Part shown: piece after piece, positions 34,975 through 46,546 of the stretch
Layout of the letters: the number at the start of each line of letters is the position of its first letter
Numbering within the stretch: position 1 is the first letter of the stretch
Source: Pachyseris speciosa
Taxonomy: Eukaryota > Cnidaria > Anthozoa > Scleractinia > Pachyseridae
Length of the DNA: 64,000 bases
Direction: 5' to 3'
Assembly: GCA_016490735.1 (NCBI GenBank)
Contig: JAEMWC010001570.1
Coordinates: forward strand, 43,501 to 107,500
Made by a program: the position numbers and the translations under genes
Notes under the pieces: model-generated
The model's database searches: none
Seen by the model: only the letters and a program-made list of their open reading frames with translations
Told to the model about the DNA's origin: nothing

Positions 34975-35288
34975 ACGGTTAAAGGTCAAATGAACCGAAA
35001 TTTCAAGGTGTTTTTCTTAAGTCAATTTTTATTGAATTGTGTAGCTTAAGTAAGAATAAACATATTCTGGAGTTTCAGAGTGATCGGGTATTGTATCCTA
35101 GAGGTATTGAATGCTGAAAAGTGCTTCGTTTTGGCTTTCATATTCGTAGAGCGGTCGGGTGAATTGTCGGGAATTTGTCGGAAGTAACAGTTGTGACGTC
35201 ACTGTTGGCGAGCTGAAAAATTGCTGGAACATTAAAAATTACACCGAGTGAGTCTTGAAATTAGTGTGTTTTTTTAGCGGAAAGCATT

Positions 35289-35531
35289 ATGTTTTGTGTT
35301 GCAATAAACTGCAGCAACATTTCTAAGTGTAAAGTAAATACTTTCAAGTTTCCAGATGACCCAAAAATACGGAAGGAGTGGCTCATAAGACCGAAGAGGG
35401 AATTGTTTGCTTCTAGGAATGTTCACGCGTTTGTGCAGACCATTTTACATTTCACACCACACAGGTTCAAACAAAATCTCGTGGCAACGAGTTCACTAGT
35501 TCCAGCTGTCAAGCCACGAAAACTGACTTGA
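35289..35531 (+). pseudogene. THAP zinc-finger domain fragment, frameshifted
   Basis: ATG at 35,289 opens MFCVAINCSNISKCKVNTFK with the CxxxxC start, an FPDDPKIRKEW block and further residues typical of the DNA-binding THAP domain of P-element-derived genes. The frame then runs through VQTILHFTPH, whereas the neighbouring frame at 35,435-35,455 reads a C-x2-HF motif, so a one-base shift has separated the last zinc ligands. Stop at 35,529-35,531. It may be a relic of a THAP transposase or a single exon of a THAP gene; no partner exon is seen. Confidence 0.65.
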
Positions 35532-35801
35532 AAGATGATGCCCTATCAACTATTTTCAAGAATAAAAACGTGGAATCCGAAACAAATTGGCCAGAAAAGA
35601 AGCAACACCGACAACAACCCTGGTAATCCAAGTAATTAGTTGTGCTTGTTTCGCTTTAACACCTGCCGCACTCTTTCTTGCATCTTCTATGCTGTTATTG
35701 GTCAGTTTCTAGTACTTATACTCTCTTCCATTTACTGCATGTCATTTACGTTTGCAGTTCCTACTACACAGTTTATATCCATTCAGTCGCGGGTCTTCTC
35801 T

Positions 35802-35831
35802 CCCCCCCCCCCCCCCACCCCCCCCCCCCCC
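35802..35831. repeat. Poly-C tract
   Basis: About 30 bases of C broken by one A. It lies within DNA without a gene. Confidence 0.95.
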
Positions 35832-35939
35832 GCCTCTACTTACTCTACTTACTACGATTTCTTTTATTTCTTGGATTTAGGCCGTAGAGACGCTTCAACA
35901 ACAACAAAACAAAACAAAACAAAACAAAAAAAGAAAAAT

Positions 35940-36540
35940 GAAAACTCAGATGGACAGTTACTTCTGATTTCTGGATTCCGGAAACCGGATTTCACATTCT
36001 TCATTCCAAAGTACGGATTCCGGAAATCACATTCTTCATTCCATATTCCGCATTCCATTTTCCGGATTTAACACTCCATAGTCCAGATTTCTGATTTCCT
36101 ACTTCTAGTTAACCTATTGGTTTTCAAGCTTCAATACGTTTCACTTTCCTACCGAGCCAATATTGATTAAGTCAGGAGGCGCTACGTAATCTGGCTTAAT
36201 ATTTCATTTAGAAGCACTGAAAAGCTCTTTTGAGTTTATCCGAAGTGGAAAGACTTTGTAACGGAGCACACAAGTCACACCTCCTTTTTATTTGCAGAAT
36301 TCGGACTTCATATACAGGTATTGCCATATTAACATAAACGTTAGCTTATGTATTCCTCTTTTAGCCAGTATGAAACCTACGTTTGTCACAAACACTCACT
36401 ACTCCCGCTGGTCCGATGCCATTGAGTAAGAAACTTTGGTATACACTCGTGCTAAGAGGAAAATTCAAGACAAGTTGAAATTTGTTTTCGTGGCGATAAG
36501 TTGTCTGCACCAAGTTAAGTTATCTGCACCAAGCTAAGTT
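35940..36540 (+). repeat. Unit C 5' block duplicated from the unit B 5' region
   Basis: Starts with the right half of the outer foldback family (CGGATTCCGG.. to GGTTTTCAAGCTTCAATA) and continues as a near copy of 25,942-26,320 (for example ACTTTGTAACGGAGCACACA). It breaks off after GTTGTCTGCACCA, where unit B continues into its promoter region. Confidence 0.8.
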
Positions 36541-36543
36541 AAG

Positions 36544-36810
36544 TCTTTATCCGTTCATGCTACAATCATGGTATCAAAAAACTGCCCAATCATTGGTGAG
36601 CACGTTGTTATCATTTTCGTGACGCTTTATGTTACCATAACAACAGTATGACCTGCTAAAAACACCCTTAATTTTAACTTTAAGTACTTATATTTCAAAA
36701 ACGGCACGGTGAAATTTTTTATTGTTATCGAAATTTGATAGGCAGGATAAGACGCAACTTTTGGCAAAGTTAAAAAAAATTCTGTACATGGGATTCAGAG
36801 CGACGTTAAA
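36544..36810. mobile_element. Truncated TTAAGGTGGCTC MITE at a deletion junction
   Basis: It matches 41,274-41,545 (CATGGTATCAAAAAACT.., AAACGGCACGGTGAAATTTT) and ends CAGAGCGACGTTAAA, but lacks the left terminus. Immediately right of it begins TTGTTCACGGTAAG, the last bases of the glycosyltransferase exon and its donor. Confidence 0.8.
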
Positions 36811-37829
36811 TTTTGTTCACGGTAAGAAGTTAGGACTACAGTATTGTGCATGCGTTTGCGTTGAATTAATAGAAGTTTGTTGAAAAGCGAACGTTGGCAA
36901 ATTTGCAAAGGTTTAGTTTAAATCATTCAGCAAGAAGGCTGTCTTTCGCGTGTAAATGTGAACTATTTAGCATAAGAAGAACACAATTTCCATAAGAAAA
37001 GCAACCGAGGCGTATAGAGTGTTTTCATGCCGACCATGTTAGAGGTACAAAACAAGGAAAATCATTATTTTTGTTTTGTACCTCTAACATGGTGGCCGTG
37101 CGGTTTCCCCATTTCTTTACTCAGGCAAAAACTCATACAGTGAAGGCTCATCTAGCATTTAAGGTCTTGCAGGACACTTGCCTATGAATAAATTCATAAG
37201 CCAAATTTTGGTGGTAGGTGTTTTAAGCTTCAAATCTCTGAATTGTGAGTGTCGGTTCCGCTGAAATTTTACAGGGATCTTGGTGGATGATGGAATTACA
37301 TCATTTCCTTCTGTCACATCACAGTATAGCACAGTAAGTTTATCTCCCTAATGTATCAGTTACTGAAGTTCTATATCTATGATGAAAACTCGGACACAAA
37401 ATTGCAGTTTTTTCCGTCTCCGAAGATCGAACGAGTCCGCTAATGTATTCAAAAATGTGCAAGAAGTTCATGCCTTGAGATTTCATTCACATGTGCAATT
37501 AGCAACACGCCGAGCACCCAATGTATTGAATTAATTTGGAATAAATTTAAAGTGTAAAAACTCTTCTCATGAGTATTCCGTCCATCGCTGGAATAAGTCG
37601 CACGGTTCGTACATCTCTTTGTGTCTGTGGCGGGCGAAGAGCCACGTAAAATTTAGCAATTTGTATTTCCTGTAATTACAGTCATTACGACTTGCAATTT
37701 TCTGAGGCTTGCATTAATCTTACTTGAAGAGAAGGAGAAAATAGGGCTCGAGCGCACGAAGCGATGGGAATGTGCGCGGAGCGCGATGGAACGGAGAGAA
37801 GAGGTTTCCGCCTCCCATCCCCTTGCTTT

Positions 37830-38880
37830 ACAACTTTACAACTTCACTTTATTTTGCACTTAAATTTTGAAATTACAATATTAGCATAAAAGAGAAGAAG
37901 AAATACACATATAACAATGAAAGGTGACAGTGGTGAATAGTTCGTGCATGGAGACTAATAGAACCGCGAGGTTATCGAGTTAGCCTCCATCTCGTTTGAG
38001 TGAAAATAAAAAAAAAAGGGGAGTAGAGGGACGGATTACTAAAGGAAAGAGCTAGAAGAATTGCGGAAACCTACATCTGATATTGCTGAGATAGAAGATA
38101 GTTTTTAAACTTTTGGAGAAAACAAATTGATTTAGATCTTTAAACTTGTATGGTATTTCTTGCCAAAGATCAATGGCCATAAATGAGATCATTTGTTTGC
38201 CAGTATTTGTTTTTCTCGGAATTTGTGTAGATTTTGATTGGCGGCATACCTGATGTTATACTGATGTACGCTGCTGGCATACTGGAAAAAAATGGTCAAA
38301 GAGTTCTCGTAAAATACCTTTGTGCCATGCATGTATAAATGTGAGAGCATGCAGGCGATACACACAGGCGCGGATCCAGGATTTTGAAATGGGGGGTGAA
38401 TTTTTGTAATAATGTAATAGAACCAAAGCCTGGTTGAGGTGTTTGAGGGATAAGAAAAAAAAAAAAAAAAGAAAAAAAGAAAGAAAGAAGGGGGCTCAGA
38501 AAAAGGGGAGTGAAAATTCACCCATTTCACCTCCCGTGGATCCGGGCCTGACACATTAAGTTACCGTTAAGATTTCAAAGATATCAAGTAAAGGTACTAG
38601 AACACTATCGGTATTTTTGCTCGATAGAGTTGCAAAGAACATTAGCCTAATAACATGATTTTGCTTAGTTTGTATTTTTTGTAAATTTGTTTTGCTTGTG
38701 CCGTCCCAGGCTACAAGAGCATAGGATATATAAGGATAGATACGATTATAATAGATCTGCGTAAGAGTTTTGAGAAGTAGATAATGCCTTAACTTAGAAA
38801 TTACACCTATATTCCGTGAAATGTATCCCGTGAAATCGGTCCTATATTCCGGTCCTATACTCCTATATTCTGAGAAATCG
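37830..38880 (-). mobile_element. LINE fragment in the unit C intron
   Basis: The same 5'-truncated LINE copy as at 30,581-31,490, at the same intron position (frames IGVISKLRHYLLLKTLTQIY and LHKFREKQILANK), interrupted by a MITE at 38,365. The shared position shows that insertion preceded the B/C duplication. Confidence 0.75.
38365..38550. mobile_element. hAT-like MITE with ACACA flanks
   Basis: Ends CAGGCGCGGATCCAGG and CCGTGGATCCGGGCCTG are inverted copies. ACACA lies on both sides. The paralogous unit B position (near 31,145) has neither the element nor the duplication. The CAGG..CCTG ends suggest hAT, but 5-bp flanks are shorter than the usual 8. Confidence 0.8.
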
Positions 38881-39037
38881 GTGGCGACCGATTTTCCTCT
38901 CTGCTGCCTTTTTCTCTCGTCTGCCACTCAGGCCAGCCATCTATGGTAACCGCCTCAATTGATCTCTAAGTGTCAAACCACGATGTAAAGTTTCTTACCA
39001 ATGTGTACTCAGTTAATTTGGATAACCTTCGATTTAG

Positions 39038-40293
39038 CACCTCAAAGCTCGTCATGCTTGGAGATACTGCACCAAACTAAACCAAGCCAGTCTATCGCTG
39101 ACGGCCAAGGTCTGACTGAAGCAGTCGCTGGATGTGAAGCGCAGTTCAAGGTGACGACAAAAGAAGCTGAGGGAAGACAGTATTACTGTGAGCGAGACCG
39201 AGTGACGGTGTAGATCCAAGATGAACCAAGGCGAGAACGTAAACGCAAAGTAAACGGGGAACAAGTTCATGGTAGCCCCATAATTTGCTGGTAAAAGCCC
39301 GCGAGCAGGCTGTCAGCTCCGGGAATCTTTCTACCCGGGGGAAAAATAGCGAGGGATACTCTCCTTCCCCGAGTGCTTCTCGCTATTTTTCACCGGAGCA
39401 GGGAGCTTGCTCGCAGGTTATATCACGAAAACCATTTCAGTTCAAACCTATCTCATGTTTTGTACAGGAAGGATCTTCTACAGGAATGTTCAACGGTCCT
39501 TGGGGGGTGGCAGTGAGTAACACGGATTAGATAGCAGTAACTGACTGTTCGAGCCACAGGGTGCAACTCTTTAACAGTAGTGGGGAATTCTTAAGATCAT
39601 TTGGTCGTGAAGGTGCCAATTAGAGGGGGGGGGGGGGGGGGGGGTTCGTTACCCTACTGGATTATGCTTTGGCAACAATGGAAATATTTTCGTAGCAGTC
39701 CACTCAGGGCAACAACAGAATTGAGACTTTTAGTCGGGAGGGTAGGTACATGGGAATGTTTGGTGGAAAAGGAAGTCATAATTATCAGCTGTTTGTTCCC
39801 TTGGGTTTATTTGTTGAATGTCAGTGGTAATATTATAGTTACTGATAGTGGCAACAAAGTGATTAAGATCTTTACACCTGATGGTAAGTTTGTAAGGAAG
39901 GCAGGTGGGCCTGGTTCTTTTAGTTGTGCTATCCACTGTGTTCAGTGTGACGAATACTTTATAGTGTCAGACCGAGGTGAACACTGCATTAAAGTGTTCA
40001 GTGGGGAGGGGAAATTTCAGTTTAAATTCGGCCAGAAGGGGGAAGGGGATGGAGAGTTTTATTCTCCCCTTTGTTTGTCAGTTACAAAATCGAAACAGCT
40101 GATAGTTTGTGATTGGAATAATCATAGACTTGAACTGAATGGTCAATTTGTTGGCAAATTTGGAACAAAAGGTCGTAACTTAGGAGAATTGAATCATCCA
40201 ACGTCTGTAGCTGTTTTAAGTAATGGCAGAATTGTTGTGTCTGATTGCTATAACAATCGCATTCAAATATTTGTTGAACACAATCATCTGTAA
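39038..40293 (+). pseudogene. Unit C filamin/NHL exon, broken
   Basis: The filamin repeat starts as in unit B (SSSCLEILHQTKPSQS) but stops at TAG 39,211-39,213, then about 90 bases of the repeat are missing. Further lesions: TAG at 39,528-39,530, TAG at 39,621-39,623 followed by a G20 run (39,625-39,644), and a shift near 39,800. From about 39,820 the NHL blades 3-6 are readable again ([20 protein letters not shown] on) to TAA 40,291-40,293. With exon 1 deleted as well, this unit cannot make the fusion protein. Confidence 0.9.
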
Positions 40294-41205
40294 ACTAGTG
40301 GGTATCGAAATAATCTTATTCATGAGATCTTCTCGACGGTGAATTCTTAGAAAAACAAGAACAAATAAATATATTAGAAGTCAGTTTTATATAAGGGATC
40401 CTACACGATGGATTTACATTTTTTACTCCAACATGGCCTTGACAAACCAGATTGGCTCCGCTCTGGGTAAACCTCTCTGAATCTAAGAACGTGAACTAAG
40501 AGCTTGTGCAGTAAATTCTTATAAAAAACAAAATGAGAATTTAGAAAATAGAAGTCGTTTTTCATTTGAGAAAACAAAAATAAAACATTCCACGCGATGG
40601 CGATTTACATGGCCTTCACAAACTAGATTATGTGGCTCTGAGTGGCTTACTAGTAAAGGAAACGGTGTGAATACAACAAAAAGACCCTTGTCTTTCAGAG
40701 AGTATTGCTATAGAATGGGACTGAAATTGTTAATGATTCTGTGACAATAGGCGAATCACGTGTGTTAGTTTTAAAAGGTACCGTAAGTAAAAGCTTAAGG
40801 TGGCACTTAATAAATTGCAGTGGGATTTTAAGGAGGTTAAAAATGGGATTGCAATGTTAAAAAATTGTTATGAAACACCACCAGACAGTTGACACCCCAC
40901 AAGGACCCTGCAGGGTGCTGGGGAACTGTTTGGTGTCCATGTACTGATTTGTAACATCAAATTACAATTTTAAAGCTTCCTCAAGTCTTCAAAATTTCCT
41001 ATTTCACTCAATGTAACTAAACCTTTAAGAAAAACGATCTCTTCCCAAATCTACCCAAAAATAACTAAAAAATTCACACCGATATCCCCCAACACACGTT
41101 CGTGTAATTAGCATAAGGATTTTGGATTGCTTGAAACGCGAACGAGATATTAACGTGAAATCCATGTTAATCGACGGAAAGACGGTGTTTTTGTTAAATT
41201 TCGCC

Positions 41206-41884
41206 TTAAGGTGGCTCAAAACAGTTTTCGGCACTTTCCAAGACGTAGATTTTGATGGGTCATTATTACCACTCTTTATTCGTTCATGCTACAGTCATGG
41301 TATCAAAAAACTCTCCAATCATTGGGGAGTACGTAGTTATCATTTTCGTGACGCTATATGTTACCATAACAACAGTATGACCTACTAAAAACACCCTTAA
41401 TTTTAGCTTTAAGTATTTATATTTCAAAAAGGGCACGGTGAAATTTTTTATTGTTATTGAAATTTGATAAGCAGAATAAGACGCAACTTTTGGCAAAGTT
41501 TAAAAAAGTTCTGTACATGGGGTTCAGAGCCACCTTAAATTTTCGAAAATTTAAGGTGGCTCTGAACCCTATGTACAGAATTTTTAAAACTTTGCCAAAA
41601 GTTGCGTCTTATTCTGCTTATCAAATTTCAATAACAATAACAAAATTTCACCGTGCCCTTTTTGAAATATAAGTACTTAAAGCTAAAATTAAACGGTGCT
41701 TTTAGGAGGTCATACTGTCGTTATGGTAACATATAGCGTCACGAAAATGATAAAAATGTGCTCCCCAATGAATGGGAAATTTTGTGATACCATGATTGTA
41801 GCATCAACTGATAAAGAGTGGTCATAGTGACCCATCAAAATCTACGTGTTCGAAAGCACTGAACACTGTTTAGAGCCACCTTAA
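41206..41884. mobile_element. Head-to-head pair of TTAAGGTGGCTC MITEs forming a 679-bp palindrome
   Basis: Copy one spans 41,206-41,538 and copy two 41,551-41,884 in opposite orientation, separated by the self-complementary spacer ATTTTCGAAAAT. Each has TTAAGGTGGCTC ends. Units 0, B and D read through this point near a TTAA-like site (CTTAAGTGCTG in D). The spurious frames on both strands mirror each other. Confidence 0.85.
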
Positions 41885-42164
41885 GTGCTGCTTGCCAGCT
41901 TTTGAACAAATGAACGCAGATTCGTTTTTTTTTGACAGACTCAAGAGTAGCTGGGAATAAAAAGGTTGAATTGACGGCATGTTTTATACATAGTTTTATT
42001 TTACATTACCTATCAAGCACATTACAGATATGTATAATTTTTCACATCTAGTTGGAATTTGAACGGTTTGTGCTGAAAGAATCTTGGGCTATGAATTTTT
42101 TTTACTGCATAAATAGCGATAATGGTTTATGAATTTTGTGATCTTGTATTTGTTTTGAAATTTG

Positions 42165-42200
42165 AATAAACAATTCGATGACAATTGCTTGTTGGCTTAA
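42165..42200 (+). promoter_or_regulatory. Shared poly(A) signal, unit C
   Basis: AATAAA at 42,165-42,170, then CAATTCGATGACAATTGC and TTGTTGGCTT. Confidence 0.5.
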
Positions 42201-43078
42201 TTTTAATATTTTGCTGTTCAATATGACTTTGTAATTAATATCATTCATTTTCGGTCCTTAAAGAATTAGCGTACCGTATTTTCTGTCACGCAAACGTTAC
42301 CTTTTGATAGTCACACAATATTTGTTAGCGTTGCATGAGCATTAAAATTACTACCGGCAAGTTCACCTTTCCAAGACTCTACTTTGAGAATCGACGATCC
42401 GGACAGTGGAAAAACTCTTTAGTTTCATTCTTTGTCAGCCAGCGTGGGAGTCCCCTTCCCCGCTAGCTCCTAACTTCTTTTTGCTCCCCCAATTTCGCCC
42501 CATGGCGTCGCGCGACTCCCGCTTAGTCTGGGAAACGAAAATGACCGCCACGCAGGCTATTTCTTTGGATTTGACGAATCTGGTTTAACTTTATTATTTT
42601 GCTTGCAGAATTGTCCTATCATGTGCTCACAAGCAACCTGTTGACAGATGATTCCCTTGAAAATGACTTAATATCCAGATTTGTTTCAATCTTGGCACTA
42701 TTGATAGCCGTGCACAGGACATTGAAAAAATGAAATAAAAAGATGGAGTCACCGGTGCTTGTTCTCGATCTGCATGCTATTTAAAGTGTTTTTACTGAGT
42801 CGCGCGAGAAATGTTGTGAATAGATTAAATTGTCCTATCTTCAAATTAGACTACTACGTCATCATAATACATTACTACTTACTGGCTCTAAATGCAGAGT
42901 TTCACGTCATTTATATGTAAATAATCCAACTCCTCTACTATAAAACGTTTCCTGCGCAAAATATGTTTTATCTTGTGCCTATTTCGAGTAAATAACACCA
43001 ATAAAAAGAGGGTGGTCACCGTGCTCGTTTCCTTGAAACACGATTAGTAAAGGAAAAGCTCAATGTCAAGGCAAATAA

Positions 43079-43342
43079 AGCGGTTTTCAATTGAGTGTCG
43101 AAAGTTTTTATGGTTTTGCTTTGGTTTTGCATTGCTTCGCTCCATGATTGGCTAGGAAAACTTGCGCCACTTTCTCAATCAGTGAGAAGCGAAACCAAAA
43201 CCAATTATTCCCGCGTTTTACGCCGGCCACATGTAATTGCTTCGTATTCTGATTGGCTCATTGCATTACTTACTTCTGTTGTGATTGGCTGGAGTAATTG
43301 CGTTGGTTTTGGTTTTACGACACCGAGTCAATTGAAAAGCGC
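43079..43342. mobile_element. MITE with GCGGTTTTCAATTGAGT ends
   Basis: AGCGGTTTTCAATTGAGTGT at the left and its near complement ending GAAAAGCGC at the right, with inverted TTTTGGTTTT-type arms. It is absent at the matching place in unit 0 (near 2,525). Confidence 0.8.
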
Positions 43343-44115
43343 TCTATGCCATGTTCATAAAGTTCGCGCGCACGAGTCAGCATAGTAAGGATGCTCTATG
43401 CAGTTGTGAGGAATAACCTTTTAATTGTCGGTGAATGTTAAGTCCCTCCCCACATCCCAGCCCTTGAGAATTAGGAGCCAACAAGACCCATCCCACTCGG
43501 CCTTTCCCAAAACCAGAGAACTTTCAGGTGAGCTAAGATCATGTACGATGATTGGGGTAAATTGAACAATTTGTTTGTTAGCTTCCGATCCGTGGGGAGG
43601 CCTCGTAATGAAAAATAAAATTGCGAGAATTTCCTTGCATGTTTGTTTGCTTGTTTATTTAAAGAAGATTTAGAACAGGTGAGCAAGAGAAAGTTAATTT
43701 TGGGATTGCATGTTATGTCTGTTAGCTCTCATAACAGAATTACGTTGTTGCCTCCATCTTTGGCCTCGTTCCTTAGGATAAACGTTCTTACGTTATTGCA
43801 TAAAGTGTCTAATTAAACCGACAGTAATCTAACATCTCTTTACAACACATAAACGTTCTTCAACAAAAATTGTTCATCAAAATATGGGTTGCTGAATGTT
43901 TCGACCATTGTTGTATCAACAAATGTTGTATAACCTTTTCAGAATTTTCCAAAACAAGTAAACACTTGAAAAACAAAACACTTTGAAAAACAAACCGTAT
44001 TCTTGTGGGTTTCTATTTTAGGAGACGATAACGGATCAAATTTATTATTGTCTCCTTATTGCAGATAACGCCCTCAAGGAGGGGGGAGGGAATAATCTGT
44101 GCTATATGAGCGAGG

Positions 44116-44852
44116 CTGTACAACCCTTACCTTGCATGAGACACACTAAAAATCCTTACTCTATCGCAGATTCGCTATTTTCTATTATCTTTGTGACTAC
44201 CGCAGCTAAACAGGAGCCAATGAAAACGGTCATAAAGTTTTATTGATACTTCGCCCAGCGTCTTTTCTTTCAGATAAAACCCTTCACATAATGATTCTCC
44301 TTCCCTCCCCCCAATAATACAGTTTTAAAGCCAAACAGAAAGGTGTCATCCCACTCCTCCGGGAAGTCCCCCTTGCTTTGTATGACCCGCCTCACATGAT
44401 TTGAAATCTTTTTAAAAGAAGAAACACAAATGGATTTCAGAAATTCAAAACATCCCAGTTCTATATAGTGAAAAACCGTAAGCGTTTTCATAAAGAACTG
44501 CTCAGTAGCTTTCATTTGGATGCTTACACCGAAGAATTCCCCCTCAAAAAAGTTGGAGTTGACGTAGATGAAAGAAAGTGATTACGGAAACATTATATGT
44601 TGTTTGTTCAGGCGATTCGTTAACCTTTCACATCCTTTCAGTTGTCGGGAAGCTCAGTTCACTTGTATTTCGTACGAGAATCAAGGTTCAGACTTCACCA
44701 TTTTGAAAACAGAAGCTTGATGTAACTTTTTTTTTATTGTCGTTCCAGTCTCGACAGTGGTTCTGCCACGTAGAAGCAGGCTTTGAAGCTCTCAAAGACT
44801 TCGCCAATTTGGGAAAAGTAATCTGTAGGAACTATATTGTACTTTTCTCTAG
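44116..44852. other. Spacer before the PH-domain exon
   Basis: Unit C homology ends at about 44,115. An 81-codon minus-strand frame at 44,270-44,515 shows no family. The region ends in the polypyrimidine tract and AG of a splice acceptor. Confidence 0.4.
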
Positions 44853-45560
44853 GTGTGGTTAGAAAGTTGGACCCTGAACAGAATCGAAATTGCCGGCAAA
44901 GGCAAGAGCGATCTTCCACCCATACAAACGGCTCTACTAAAAATGAAGAATGCAGGCAGTGAGATCCTAAAACGCGGCTACCTTCTCAAGCAATGGCATC
45001 TTCGGTATTTTGTACTCACTAAAGAATGTTTGTGTTATTACCGAAACGAAGAGGAGTCAAAAGAAAACGCGCCTAAAGAGCTTATCTTCTTGAATGATAT
45101 GTCACTGTACATTAACGAACTACCAGACAAGCAAACGAAGTACTGTATAAAGATTGTTAAAAAGTCACTGTCGCGCAAAGTTGCTTCCCGGACGATATTT
45201 TTATGCTGTTTCTCTGAACATGAGAGAAACGAATGGGTCTCGCTGATGCTTCTTGCCAAAGCTATCTCTTTGGTTGTTGATCCAACATCGTGGATCGAAA
45301 GCCAACAAGATTATCATGACACTGAACATTCACATACTGCCGAGGTTTCGAGCTCGCTTGGTGCTGGCAGGCGTGCATCTGCTACGCAAATTTTTCGAAG
45401 ATGCCGGCGAAAGTTTTCGCTCGGTGGAAGCATCTGTGTAGATTGTTCCCCAAACTGCGGGATTCTCGACGATTTGAAGATAAACAGAGGAAGAAGAAAG
45501 TCGACACCCGTGAGCCAACAGTGGAGGGACACACTACTGGCGATTGAAATGCTTAAGTAA
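44853..45560 (+). CDS. PH-domain protein, probable last exon
   Basis: An open frame of 235 codons follows CTTTTCTCTAG; the in-frame codon just upstream is a stop, so this is either an exon starting at 44,853 or a protein starting at ATG 44,943. A pleckstrin homology domain spans about residues 36-140: strands ILKRGYLLKQWHLRYFVLT and LCYYRNEEESKE, and the closing helix with its hallmark Trp (HERNEWVSLMLLAKAI). The tail is basic and Ser-rich with RRAS and RRKFS motifs that resemble kinase sites. PH domains bind phosphoinositides or proteins at membranes. Upstream exons are not identified; the family within PH proteins is not recognised. Confidence 0.75.
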   Translation: MWLESWTLNRIEIAGKGKSDLPPIQTALLKMKNAGSEILKRGYLLKQWHLRYFVLTKECLCYYRNEEESKENAPKELIFLNDMSLYINELPDKQTKYCIKIVKKSLSRKVASRTIFLCCFSEHERNEWVSLMLLAKAISLVVDPTSWIESQQDYHDTEHSHTAEVSSSLGAGRRASATQIFRRCRRKFSLGGSICVDCSPNCGILDDLKINRGRRKSTPVSQQWRDTLLAIEMLK

Positions 45561-46546
45561 ATACGATTAATAGGGAAGTACTGTTCACTTAGCGGTGGTC
45601 AGATTTGATTTTATTGGCCATCAAAAAAGTAGGACCACCTTGAACATTAAGTAGAAAACGTTTATTTCAATATAAATTTTATTTAATGTTAACACTTAGT
45701 ATGTCATCCAAAGGACCCTCAGATCTACCTTGTACAGCACAGTAGGGAAGTAACGATAAGTGTCTACCCCTGGAATGTCAGAAAACATCACTTGAAAGAC
45801 CACTTTAACTGCCTTGCATAATCCATATGAGCAGTTTTTGGGAGGACATGCTAATGTCCGACCTATGGAACTGAAAGCGAGGTGGTCCTCAGGCAGGCAG
45901 GCAGGCAGGCTGGCAGGCTGTTCAAGCTATGCAAACTGTTCTACTGAGGGGAGTGGGGTGGGTAATTGTGCGGAAAAAAAAAATAATCCAAGTTGCTTTT
46001 AGACAAAAAAAATACATACCAACATATCTAAAGGAGAAGATTATACAGGATTGAGAAAGATATATCTTGATTGTTCTGGATCCAAAATTAAATAAAAATT
46101 TACGTAAGCTCAAGCTCAACTGAAAGCTCAATGGTGGCCCCCAAACAATGTGGCGTGTCAAGTTGTTACGTAGTTGGTTTCAAGCGACATGTGAAGTTGA
46201 GATGTGGTTGTTTACAGAACAACAGGTCAGTATTTCTTCTTTGTTTTAATTTGTATACACCTACAAACACACTGCGTGAGAGCGGGGATCGATAGTCAGA
46301 AAAATATAGTTGATTTTGATCGCGAGCCCGTATCTCCTAGTGATCACAATTGTGTGACTTTGAGATAATTTTGAAGCATTCTTGAGAAAACCTGAGCAAA
46401 CTGAGTACAATTTGATCTAATATAGTTTCCTTGAGAATTGTTTCACTGGAACGTGGAATTAGTTCTGACCACCTAAATCTGAACTTGATTTGGGCTGAAC
46501 AAAGCTGAAATCGGGAACAGTTTACAACAATACAGACTTGTTGTTG
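45561..46546. other. No gene; short GGCA repeat
   Basis: A (GGCA)n-like tract lies at 45,893-45,920. The remaining DNA shows only short frames. Confidence 0.4.

Larger units (their letters stand above)
36812..39037 (+). other. Unit C intron relic
   Basis: Only about 9 bases of exon 1 (TTGTTCACG) remain before the donor GTAAGAAG; the rest is a near copy of the unit B intron, including the foldback around 37,030-37,095 and the LINE. It ends at the acceptor AG 39,036-39,037. Confidence 0.8.
40294..44115 (+). other. Unit C 3' flank
   Basis: Homologous to unit 0 (374-3,626) through its whole length, apart from the insertions listed separately. No gene. Confidence 0.75.

Noticed and set aside
41122..41672. 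Mirror-image frames of 70-88 codons
   Set aside because: They follow from the MITE palindrome (same peptide on both strands).
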